Source of the DNA: Halopiger aswanensis
GTDB taxonomy: Archaea; Halobacteriota; Halobacteria; Halobacteriales; Natrialbaceae
Direction of reading: 5' to 3'
Length of the DNA: 64,000 bases
Assembly (NCBI RefSeq): GCF_003610195.1
Contig: NZ_RAPO01000001.1
Coordinates: 558,001 to 622,000 of the forward strand
Part shown: positions 26,145 to 33,702 of the stretch, one piece after another
Numbering within the stretch: the stretch's first letter is position 1
Layout of the letters: each line of letters starts with the position of its first letter
Translations under genes and position numbers: made by a program
Notes under the pieces: generated by a model
Database searches by the model: none
Seen by the model: only the letters and a program-made list of their open reading frames with translations
What the model was told of the DNA's origin: nothing

Positions 26145-26224
26145 CGTATCCTGTCCTCGTCTCCATCGCCAACGGTATCCCGTCCTGCGCACCACCGACG
26201 CACCGTAGCCCGTCTTGGTCTCCA
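26145..26224. repeat. Three imperfect 20-base repeats in an intergenic spacer
   Basis: Copies at about 26145-26164 (CGTATCCTGTCCTCGTCTCC), 26174-26193 (GGTATCCCGTCCTGCGCACC) and 26205-26224 (CGTAGCCCGTCTTGGTCTCC) recur at 29-31-base intervals. A looser relative follows at about 26233. They lie in the 224-base gap between the second phoU-AbrB gene and the SRPBCC gene. Confidence 0.5.
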
Positions 26225-26313
26225 CCAACGCACCGTTCTCCGGACCGTCCCGTGTCCCGCCCATCACCTGACCGACGCGGCCGCTTTTCACGATCGCGGC
26301 CGTATCGACTGCT

Positions 26314-26802
26314 ATGCCCACCTACGAACGACGAACTCGAGTCGACGCGCCGCTCGAGGACGTCTGGGATTTCCACTCGCAGGTCTCCGGCCTCGAGGCA
26401 CTGACGCCGGACTGGATGCGACTTCGCGTCGAATCCGTCGTCGGCCCCGACGGCAGCCCCGACCCCGACGTGCTCGAGGCCGGCTCGGAAGTGACGCTCT
26501 CGGTTCGGCCGTGCGGGATGGGACCGCGCCAACGGTGGATCTCGGTCATCACGGAGCGCGAACGGGACGACGGGACGGCCTACTTCCGCGACGAGATGGT
26601 CGACGGGCCGTTCGAGGAGTGGACCCATACGCACGCGTTCTACGCCGACGGCGAGGCGACGATCGTCCGGGACCGCGTCGAGTACGAACTCCCGCTGGGC
26701 CCGCTCGGTCCGCTCGGCGCGGCCGCGACGCCGTTCTCGTCGCTCGGCTTCGAAGCGATGTTTCGGGATCGCCACCGGCGGACGCGAGCCCTGCTCGAGT
26801 AG
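26314..26802 (+). CDS. SRPBCC (START-like) family protein
   Basis: This 162-residue protein has the START/polyketide-cyclase-like fold pattern: YERRTRVDAPLEDVWDFHSQ at the start, then LTPDWMRLRVESV, a central strand pair (GPRQRWISVITERE) and WTHTHAFYADGEATIVRDRV near the end. The family binds small hydrophobic ligands in a deep cavity; no enzymatic role can be assigned. Haloarchaeal genomes carry many paralogues. It appears to be monocistronic. Confidence 0.82.
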   Translation: MPTYERRTRVDAPLEDVWDFHSQVSGLEALTPDWMRLRVESVVGPDGSPDPDVLEAGSEVTLSVRPCGMGPRQRWISVITERERDDGTAYFRDEMVDGPFEEWTHTHAFYADGEATIVRDRVEYELPLGPLGPLGAAATPFSSLGFEAMFRDRHRRTRALLE

Positions 26803-26887
26803 CCGCCAGCTACCGTCCCGAGCGATCGAGGCGCGGTTTCGGGAACCGAACCACGCTCGTTTTGCCGTCCAAGCCGCTACTGTGCGT

Positions 26888-27529
26888 ATGACTCGACTCG
26901 AGGGAGCGGGTGAAAGCGAGGACGGCCCCATTACGCGGCGACGACTCCTCGGCGCAGCGGGCGCCGGAACGGCGCTCGTTGCGGGTTGTCTCGGCGGCGG
27001 AACCGAAGAAGACTCGGGAGTCGAGGGACACAGCGACGACGCGGCGGCCGACGGGGGCGAAAACCGCTACGGGGAGAGCCTCGTCGACCACCCCGGCGAC
27101 GAGCCGATCGCGTTCGTCGACGGCCAGCAGTGTCCGGTCTGTCGCATGACGCCCGCCTCGTATGGGGGCTGGCACTGCCAACTCGCCCACGAAAACGGCG
27201 AGGGCGCCGTCTTCGACACGCCGGGCTGTCTGTTCGCGTACTACGCCTACCAACCGGTCGAGGCACCCGTCACCGCCGGCTGGGTGATGGGCATCGAAGC
27301 GGGCGACCTGATCGACGCCACCGAGGCCCACTACGTGCTCGTCACCGACAAGCGAGCGACCGCCGACGAACCGATGGGCCCCAACCCGCGCCCGTTCGCC
27401 GACCGCGAGGACGCCGTCGCCTACCTCGAGGACTGGGACGCGGAGGAGTTGACCGAGGACGACGTGATCTCCCTTTCCGACGTCGGTCAGGAGCACGCCG
27501 AAATCTACCGCGGAAACCGGCTGCCGTAG
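26888..27529 (+). CDS. NosL-like Tat lipoprotein
   Basis: From the ATG at 26888 (213 residues) the protein begins with a twin-arginine signal (RRRLLGAAGAG) and lipobox VAGC, then an Asp-rich linker. The conserved part has the NosL core: VDGQQCPVCRMTPASYGGWH, FDTPGCLFAYY and a late PFADREDAVAYLEDW. NosL-type proteins bind Cu(I) and help mature copper sites of nitrous oxide reductase, but no nosZ or nosDFY is nearby, so this copy may serve another cuproprotein. A GTG two codons earlier is also possible. Confidence 0.82.
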   Translation: MTRLEGAGESEDGPITRRRLLGAAGAGTALVAGCLGGGTEEDSGVEGHSDDAAADGGENRYGESLVDHPGDEPIAFVDGQQCPVCRMTPASYGGWHCQLAHENGEGAVFDTPGCLFAYYAYQPVEAPVTAGWVMGIEAGDLIDATEAHYVLVTDKRATADEPMGPNPRPFADREDAVAYLEDWDAEELTEDDVISLSDVGQEHAEIYRGNRLP

Positions 27530-27604
27530 GCTCTTCGTTTTCCGTCCCGGCCGTCCGGAACCCGGAACGGAACTCGTTTCCCGTTCCGATCGCATTCTCG
27601 AGCC

Positions 27605-28528
27605 GTGTCCGGAATCGACCGCGAGGTGGCGCCCTACGCCGCGCTCGCCGTCGCCGTGTTCGCCGCGAGTACGAGCGCGATCCTCGTCCGGTGGAGCGAG
27701 GCGCCGAGTTCGGTCGCGGCGTTCTACCGGGTGCTGTTTACGACGGCGATCGTCGCGCCGGTCGCCCTCCTGCGACACCGCGGGGAGTTCGCACGACTTT
27801 CGCGATCCGATCTCGCCGGGGCCGTCGTCGCCGGCGTGGCACTGGCCGTTCACTTCGCGGCCTGGTTCGAGAGCCTCAACTACACGAGCGTCGCCGCCAG
27901 CGTGACTCTCGTCCAGACCCAGCCGATCTTCGTCGCGCTCGGCGCCGGACTCGTTCTCGGCGAACGGATCAGCCGCGAGACGGTGCTGGGGATCGCCGTC
28001 GCCGTCGTCGGCGCCGCCGCGATGTCGTTCGGCGACGCCGGGCAGGCGCCGCTGGCCGACGCGACGGCGCTCGGCAACGCGCTGGCGCTGCTCGGCGCGG
28101 TCACCGTCGCGGGCTACGTCCTCGCCGGCCGGTCGATCCGCCAGCGCGTCTCGCTGTTTCCCTACGTGACCGTCGTCTACACCGCCTGTGCGGCAACCCT
28201 GTTCCTCGTCGTCGGCGCGCAGGGCCACGACTACGTCGCTTACCCCGCTCGCGAGTGGCTGCTCTTCCTCGGGATGGCCGTCGGCCCCGGCGTCTTCGGC
28301 CACACGGTCGTCAACTGGACGCTGAAGCACCTCGAGTCGGTCGTCGTCAGCGTCGCCTGGCTGGGCGAGCCACTCGGGTCGGCGCTGCTGGCGGCCCTCC
28401 TGCTGGCTGAGATTCCTGACGGGATCACGGTCGTCGGTGGCCTCGTCGTCCTCGCAGGGATCTACGTCACGACGATCGAACGGGAGCGGGAGCGGGACGG
28501 ACCCAAGACGGAGTCGCCGACTGACTGA
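27605..28528 (+). CDS. DMT-superfamily (EamA) transporter
   Basis: This 307-residue protein starts at GTG and consists of two EamA repeats of five membrane spans each (about 10-140 and 150-290). Typical features are SAILVRWSEAPSSVAAFYR near the start, the repeat-ending LGERISRETVLGIAVAVVG and, in the second repeat, WLGEPLGSALLAALLLAE. Such proteins export or import metabolites such as amino acids; the substrate is not predictable. It follows the NosL-like gene by 75 bases on the same strand and may share its transcript. Confidence 0.88.
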   Translation: MSGIDREVAPYAALAVAVFAASTSAILVRWSEAPSSVAAFYRVLFTTAIVAPVALLRHRGEFARLSRSDLAGAVVAGVALAVHFAAWFESLNYTSVAASVTLVQTQPIFVALGAGLVLGERISRETVLGIAVAVVGAAAMSFGDAGQAPLADATALGNALALLGAVTVAGYVLAGRSIRQRVSLFPYVTVVYTACAATLFLVVGAQGHDYVAYPAREWLLFLGMAVGPGVFGHTVVNWTLKHLESVVVSVAWLGEPLGSALLAALLLAEIPDGITVVGGLVVLAGIYVTTIERERERDGPKTESPTD

Positions 28529-28557
28529 CCGGACCGTCGCCGCGCTCTGGATCGCGG

Positions 28558-29418
28558 TTACGACGGGTCCGTCGCCTCGAGAAACTCCTGCACGCGCGAG
28601 TCGAAGGTGGCCTTCCGCTCGTGGAAGGCGCCGTGTTTGGCGCCCGGAATCAACTCGAGGTCGCCGTTCGGGAGCCGTTCGACCGTCGCTCGAGTTCGTT
28701 CGGGCGGGAAGACCGGGTCGCGGTCGCCGCCGACGAGGAGCACCGGCGGTTCGACCGTCGACAAGAGATCCCGGCCGTCGAACTCGAGGACGAACTGCAG
28801 CGAGCGGCGGACGTCGGACGGATCGGCGGGTCGCGGCTGGAGGGGACGCCCGACCGTCCTGAGGAACAGGGGGTACGCGACCGCCCGGCCGTCGGTGAAC
28901 ATCGCCGTCGCGAGCCCGGATCGGATCGACGCCCAGTCGCGGTTGCGGGCCGCGACCTGGAACTCCCGGACCGTCTCCCGCGCGCCGTCGCCGATCCGGT
29001 GGGCGCTGTTCGCGAGAACGAGCCGGTCGACCAGTTCCGGCTGTTGGGCGGCCAGCGCCTGCCCGATCTGGCCGCCCATCGACACGCCGAGCACGTCGAT
29101 GCCGACGTGCGAGTCGGCGATCGCCTCGAGAGCACGGGCGTGCGATTCGACGGCGTCGGCCGCGTCGTAGCCCGCCGGGAGTCCGCGCGGACGGCTGAGA
29201 ACGTAGACCGTGTGCTCCCGGAGATAGCGGGCAAAGTACGGCGCGATCGCCCACCCAGTAAACGGCGGATAGGTGCCGGGAAACATCGAATCGCCGACGC
29301 CCGGCAGGACGACGAGCGCTCTCGAGCCGTCCCCGACGCTGGCGTAGGGGTGGTCGTCGGGGAGCGTGCCGGTATCACTGCGGAGCGCCGGCGGCGCGGC
29401 GGTTTGTATCGACAGCAT
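28558..29418 (-). CDS. Alpha/beta hydrolase
   Basis: This 286-residue protein has a complete alpha/beta hydrolase catalytic set: nucleophile elbow GVSMGG with Ser113, an acidic residue in LLVGGDRDPVFPPE near residue 230, and His in PGAKHGAFHE near 260. The oxyanion region is VVLPGVGDSMF. There is no signal peptide, so it acts in the cytoplasm. The substrate (ester, lactone or C-C bond) cannot be inferred. It precedes the acidic PRC-barrel-type gene's 3' end by eight bases on the same strand and is probably its downstream partner. Confidence 0.87.
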   Translation of the reverse strand: MLSIQTAAPPALRSDTGTLPDDHPYASVGDGSRALVVLPGVGDSMFPGTYPPFTGWAIAPYFARYLREHTVYVLSRPRGLPAGYDAADAVESHARALEAIADSHVGIDVLGVSMGGQIGQALAAQQPELVDRLVLANSAHRIGDGARETVREFQVAARNRDWASIRSGLATAMFTDGRAVAYPLFLRTVGRPLQPRPADPSDVRRSLQFVLEFDGRDLLSTVEPPVLLVGGDRDPVFPPERTRATVERLPNGDLELIPGAKHGAFHERKATFDSRVQEFLEATDPS

Positions 29419-29426
29419 AGGAGTAC

Positions 29427-30215
29427 CTATTGCTCCTCGTCGGCATCCGTCCGATCGCCGACGTCCTCGCGCGATCGGATCTCGGCTTCCGGTTCGCCGT
29501 CGGTGAGTTCGGTCGGATCGACCTCGAGGTTCCGTCCCGCCTCCTCCTCGACGGACTCGAGGTCGTCGGCGTCGACGTGCTCGCCGCTGCCGCCGGTTTC
29601 GTCGATGGGATCCCGAGTTTCGGGATCGACCGCGTCGCCGTCTTCCATCTCCCCCATCGGATCGACTTCGTCGGTCGGCTCCGCCTGCTCGGGCGAGTGG
29701 TGTTCCGCGTCAGCCTCGGGTTCCGTTCGAGTTCGCGTTTCCGCGTCCGTCTCCACGGCCGGCTCGTCGGGTGCCGGTTCCGCACCCGTCTCGGGAGTCG
29801 ATTCGGTTCGGCGCTCCGTTCCGAGCGTGGGATCGCTCTGGTCGGTTCCCGGTTCAGTGACGGACGACTCCACCGACGTGCCGGGGGAGTAGCTGTCGTC
29901 CGATTCGCTGGAGTCCGCGTTCGCAGCAGCGTCGGCGTCGGCTGCATCCGCATCGACGTTCGATTCGATGCTTTCAGCCGGTAGCTCCGCCTCGAGTCGA
30001 ACCGCCTCCGCCGTAATCTCGCTCACGGCGTCGTCCGCGAGCGGAACGGTATCGGCGCCCCCGTCCCAGTCGAGGACGGCTTTGATCGAGTCGACGGCGT
30101 CGCCCGTCGGATCGACGTAGGCGGTCTCCCGGTCGACGTTCGCGACGGTCCCGACCCGCTCGCCGGTCGCGCTTTCGACGCGCTTGCCGATGTCGTCGTC
30201 CGTAAAGGTCGTCAT
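29427..30215 (-). CDS. PRC-barrel-like protein with long acidic disordered tail
   Basis: This 262-residue protein starts with a small beta domain of PRC-barrel type (about 1-75: TDDDIGKRVESATGERVG, then VANVDRETAYVDP). The remaining about 190 residues are low-complexity and rich in Glu, Asp, Ser, Thr and Pro, with a short amphipathic end. PRC barrels occur in RNA-processing and photosynthetic or regulatory proteins and are frequent in haloarchaeal small proteins of unknown role. Probably co-transcribed with the hydrolase. Confidence 0.75.
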   Translation of the reverse strand: MTTFTDDDIGKRVESATGERVGTVANVDRETAYVDPTGDAVDSIKAVLDWDGGADTVPLADDAVSEITAEAVRLEAELPAESIESNVDADAADADAAANADSSESDDSYSPGTSVESSVTEPGTDQSDPTLGTERRTESTPETGAEPAPDEPAVETDAETRTRTEPEADAEHHSPEQAEPTDEVDPMGEMEDGDAVDPETRDPIDETGGSGEHVDADDLESVEEEAGRNLEVDPTELTDGEPEAEIRSREDVGDRTDADEEQ

Positions 30216-30345
30216 ACCCGGAGTCTAGCCGCGTCGGCGGGAAGGTTCTCAGCCTGCACAGGACGGGAAATCGATCCGGGCGGCCGTCGACCCGTCCCTC
30301 GACAGCGGACGGTGATTTCTTTGCGCCGGCCCGCCCAGCACGGGT

Positions 30346-31014
30346 ATGCACGTCGTCGTCAACGCCGCCATGAGCGCGGACGGGAAGCTCTCCTCGAGAC
30401 GCCGGGAACAGATCGCGATCAGCGGCGAGGCCGATTTCGAGCGCGTCGACCGACTCCGGGCCGACAGCGACGCCGTCGTCGTCGGCGTCGGCACCGTCCT
30501 CGCGGACGATCCGCGCCTCACCGTCAAGGACGACGACCTGCGCGCGCAGCGAGTCGAAGACGGCGAACCCGCGAATCCGGCCCGCGTCGTCGTCGACTCG
30601 AAGGCGCGAACGCCGGCGGATGCCGAACTCCTCGAGGACGACGCCGAAACCTACGTCTGTGTCAGCGAAGCCGCGCCCGTCGACCGGCGGATGGATCTGG
30701 CGAACCGCGGCGCCGAACTCGTCACCGCGGGCGACGACCGCGTCGACCTCCTGCGCGCGTTCGCGACGCTGCAGGAAGCCGGCCTCGAGCGCATCATGGT
30801 CGAGGGCGGCGGCGAACTCATCTTCTCGCTGTTCGAGGCCGGCTTGGTCGACGAGTTGCGGGTATTCGTCGGACCGAAGGTGATCGGCGGCCGCGACGCC
30901 CCCACGCTGGCCGACGGCGAGGGCTTCGTCGCGGACTTCCCGACGCTCGAACTCGAGAGCGTCGAGCGGCTCGACGACGGCGTCCTGTTGACGTGGCTGG
31001 CCGGCGGCCAGTAG
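30346..31014 (+). CDS. arfC: 2,5-diamino-6-(ribosylamino)-4(3H)-pyrimidinone 5'-phosphate reductase
   Basis: This 222-residue protein is the archaeal stand-alone RibD reductase domain, which reduces the ribosyl side chain of the diaminopyrimidinone phosphate to ribityl with NAD(P)H in riboflavin/F420 precursor synthesis. Motifs are VVNAAMSADGKLSSR at the start, DAVVVGVGTVLADDPRLTV, RVVVDSKARTP and IMVEGGGELIFSLFEAGLVDEL. Length matches archaeal homologues, which lack the N-terminal deaminase. No other riboflavin gene is in the window. The symbol follows usage I recall from Haloferax. Confidence 0.92.
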   Translation: MHVVVNAAMSADGKLSSRRREQIAISGEADFERVDRLRADSDAVVVGVGTVLADDPRLTVKDDDLRAQRVEDGEPANPARVVVDSKARTPADAELLEDDAETYVCVSEAAPVDRRMDLANRGAELVTAGDDRVDLLRAFATLQEAGLERIMVEGGGELIFSLFEAGLVDELRVFVGPKVIGGRDAPTLADGEGFVADFPTLELESVERLDDGVLLTWLAGGQ

Positions 31015-31073
31015 CCCGAGGCCGGCGACCGCGCCCCGTCACATCTTTCCTCGCGCAACGCCTACGAGGCGGT

Positions 31074-31607
31074 ATGGAACGAGCAACGTTCGGCGGCGGC
31101 TGTTTCTGGTGCGTCGAAGCGGCCTTCAAGGAACTGGACGGCGTCGAATCGGTGACCTCCGGCTACGCGGGCGGCCATACGGAGAACCCCACCTACGAGG
31201 CGGTCTGTTCGGGCGAAACCGGCCACGCCGAGGTCGTCCAGATCGAGTACGACCCCGACGCGATCGCCTACGAGGACCTGCTCGAGGTCTTCTTCACGAT
31301 CCACGACCCGACGACGAAGGACCGCGAGGGCCCCGACGTCGGCTCGCAGTACCGGTCGGCGATCTACGCCCACGACGAGGAGCAACTCGAGACGGCCGAG
31401 CGGTTCGCCGCGGAACTCGAGAACGAAGGGCTCTACGAGGGGATCGTGACCGAGATCGAACCGCTCGAGACGTTCTACGAGGCCGAGGAGTACCACCAGG
31501 ACTACTTCGAGAAGAACCCCAACGACGCGTACTGTACGATGCACGCGGCGCCGAAGGTCGAGAAGGTTCGCGAGAAGTTCGCCGACGACGTCGCCGCGAC
31601 GCAGTAA
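31074..31607 (+). CDS. msrA: Peptide methionine sulfoxide reductase A
   Basis: This 177-residue protein repairs methionine-S-sulfoxide. The active-site motif GGGCFWC is at residues 7-13 with catalytic Cys10. The signature continues with GYAGGHTENPTYEAVCSGET, HAEVVQIEYDP, FFTIHDPTTKDREGPDVGSQ and YHQDYFEKNP. The chosen ATG at 31074 puts the active site at the normal N-terminal position; the open frame extends far upstream through riboflavin-gene antisense-like sequence. Confidence 0.97.
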   Translation: MERATFGGGCFWCVEAAFKELDGVESVTSGYAGGHTENPTYEAVCSGETGHAEVVQIEYDPDAIAYEDLLEVFFTIHDPTTKDREGPDVGSQYRSAIYAHDEEQLETAERFAAELENEGLYEGIVTEIEPLETFYEAEEYHQDYFEKNPNDAYCTMHAAPKVEKVREKFADDVAATQ

Positions 31608-31715
31608 CCCGCGACGCAGTAACTGCTCAGTAACTCGACCTCTCGTTTCGATCGACAGCGGCGGCCGGCACACGAACGGCTGACGCCTATCCCGAACGCC
31701 GGTAAACGGCTCCGT

Positions 31716-31901
31716 ATGTTCGACGATCGCCCGCCGGCCGAAACCGTCCGGTCGACGTCCGAGGCCGCTCCTGCTCCCGGCCGCGACGACAGCTCGAGAT
31801 CGGCGCTCCTCGCGGGGGCGCTTGTCCTTGCGCTGCTCCTCGTCGGAATCGTCCTCGGTGTCCGCCGACGGGAGGAGCCGGGCCTCGAGCCACCGTTCTG
31901 A
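31716..31901 (+). CDS. Small single-span membrane protein
   Basis: This 61-residue open frame encodes an acidic, Pro/Ala-rich N-terminus and one hydrophobic segment (SALLAGALVLALLLVGIVLG) followed by a basic stop-transfer RRREE. The ATG at 31716 is followed by haloarchaeal-like codon use. The size and single-span design are plausible for a real gene, but no homologue is recalled. Confidence 0.45.
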   Translation: MFDDRPPAETVRSTSEAAPAPGRDDSSRSALLAGALVLALLLVGIVLGVRRREEPGLEPPF

Positions 31902-32010
31902 CAACCGATTCGATCGCCCGCGACGCGGAGCGAAATGCGGCGACGAACGCGTCCCCGACGCGCCGAGTACCTCCCGACTCAGTTTTCAAGCCGTGCCTTT
32001 TCGGACGGGG

Positions 32011-33702
32011 GTGTCGGAGTCCGAGCCGATGGACGAACGGAGCGAGCCGACCGGCGACGACGCGCCCGTGATCCGCGTCGCCGGCGGTTCCAGAAGCCGG
32101 CGACGGACGCACCGCGCGCTCGAGGAGATTCGGTCGGCGGCCGCGGACGGCGATACGACGGTCCTCGAGACGGGACCGACCGGACTCCGACGCGACGAAC
32201 CCCTGATTCTTCTCACCCGCGACGGTCGGACGGCGTTTCACTCGGCGCCGGTGACCGGTCGCCTCGAGTCGCTGGTCGAAACGCTCGAGCGGGGCGGCCT
32301 CCCGACCGACGACGCGATCGCCGTCGTCGACCACGAGTCTGAGCCGTCGTCGCTGCCGGCGCCGGACGAGGGAGCGCTCTCGGTGGGTCGACGCCGCGTT
32401 CTCGGCCGCTGCGGCTGGATCGAGTCCGCGTCGGTTCCGAAGCCCGACGCCGACGCGTCGGCGGCCGAACTGGCCAGCGACGAGCCCGAGACGGCCCTCT
32501 CGCGCGTCCGCGAGGTCGGCCTGCTGGGTCGCGGCCGCGGCGACTGGTGCGCCGACGAACCGGTCCACGAGGAGTGGGAGGTGGCCCGCGAGGCGGCTGC
32601 AGAGGGCGGCGAGGACCGCGAACCCGTTGTCGTCGTCAACGCCAACGAGAGCGACGACCGCAACGAGACCGACCGGACCCTGCTCGAGGGCGCGGCGGGC
32701 GAGGTGCTCGACGGCGCGCTCGCGGTCGCCGAACTCGTCGGTGCCGCGGACGTCGTCGTCTACTGCAACGAGAACGACGACGCGGCTCGCGAGCGCGTCC
32801 GCGACGCCGCCCGGAACGCGGCGGAGGCGCTCACCGACCGACTCGGCCGGGACGAGGGCCCCGAAGTCGTCGTCGGCCCCGACCGCTACATCGCCACCGA
32901 GCCGACGATGGCCCTCGAGGCGATGGAAGGAAACGACCGGCTCGAGGCGCGTCTGCGCCCACCCTCGCCCGCGGAACACGGCCTCTACGGCCGGCCGACC
33001 GTCGTCCACACGCCGCGGACGGTGGCGCAGGTTCGTCAGGCGATGCTCGAGCCGGACGCGTTCGACGCCGACGACGCCGATCCCGGGACGCGACTCGTGA
33101 CCGTCACCGGCGACGTGGACGCGACGGCGACCGTGGAACTGCCGACCGGCGGGACGCTCGAGGCCGTCCGCGAGGCGGTCGACCTCGAGGGCCGGTTCAA
33201 GATGGCCTGCGTGGGCGGGCAGTTCGGCGGCTTCGCGCGGTCGCTTTCTCACTCGCCGTCGGCGCCGGCGCTCGAGGGCGCCGGTCTCGGAACGGCGGGC
33301 GTCGTCGAACTGCTGAACGAGGACACCTGCGTCCTCGCGGCGGCCGGGCGCCGGTCGAATTTCGCGGTGGAGGAAAACTGCGGCCGGTGTGTCACCTGCC
33401 GCGAGGGATCGCAGCAACTCACGGGGATGCTCCGGGACGTCTACGCCGGCGAGTACCGGGACGCGAAGATCCGTGAACTGACTCGCGTGATGGGTGAGAC
33501 GAGCATCTGCCAGTTCGGCCGAACGGCGATCCGGCCGGCGGTCACGGCGATGCGCGAGTTCGAGCGCGAGGTCGCCGCCCACGCCGAGGGGCGCTGTCCG
33601 AGCGGGGAGTGTGCGCCCGGGAACGGCGGCTCCGGCTCCGGCTCCGGAAGCGGCTCGAGTACCGACACCGGCGTCAGTACGGACGGGGGACGAGCGCGAT
33701 GA
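32011..33702 (+). CDS. NuoF/HoxF-like NADH-binding subunit of formate dehydrogenase-type complex
   Basis: I start at the GTG at 32011 (563 residues), since TTTTCAAG lies about 26 bases upstream; an ATG at 32029 is also possible. The middle holds a degenerate flavin/NADH region (GLLGRGRGDW, then VVVNANESDDRNETDRTLLEGA) like the NuoF consensus. The C-terminal part has the cluster motif ENCGRCVTCREGSQQLTGML and the fourth ligand in ETSICQFG, then a Gly-Ser linker. It should pass electrons between NAD(H) and the catalytic subunit. The stop overlaps fdhA by ATGA. The usual GxGxxG region is weak, so NADH binding needs proof. Confidence 0.82.
   Translation: MSESEPMDERSEPTGDDAPVIRVAGGSRSRRRTHRALEEIRSAAADGDTTVLETGPTGLRRDEPLILLTRDGRTAFHSAPVTGRLESLVETLERGGLPTDDAIAVVDHESEPSSLPAPDEGALSVGRRRVLGRCGWIESASVPKPDADASAAELASDEPETALSRVREVGLLGRGRGDWCADEPVHEEWEVAREAAAEGGEDREPVVVVNANESDDRNETDRTLLEGAAGEVLDGALAVAELVGAADVVVYCNENDDAARERVRDAARNAAEALTDRLGRDEGPEVVVGPDRYIATEPTMALEAMEGNDRLEARLRPPSPAEHGLYGRPTVVHTPRTVAQVRQAMLEPDAFDADDADPGTRLVTVTGDVDATATVELPTGGTLEAVREAVDLEGRFKMACVGGQFGGFARSLSHSPSAPALEGAGLGTAGVVELLNEDTCVLAAAGRRSNFAVEENCGRCVTCREGSQQLTGMLRDVYAGEYRDAKIRELTRVMGETSICQFGRTAIRPAVTAMREFEREVAAHAEGRCPSGECAPGNGGSGSGSGSGSSTDTGVSTDGGRAR

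Noticed and set aside
26810-29254. 814-residue minus-strand frame across the NosL, DMT and hydrolase genes
   Set aside because: Arginine-rich antisense frame typical of GC-rich DNA, with no domain and contradicted by clear genes.
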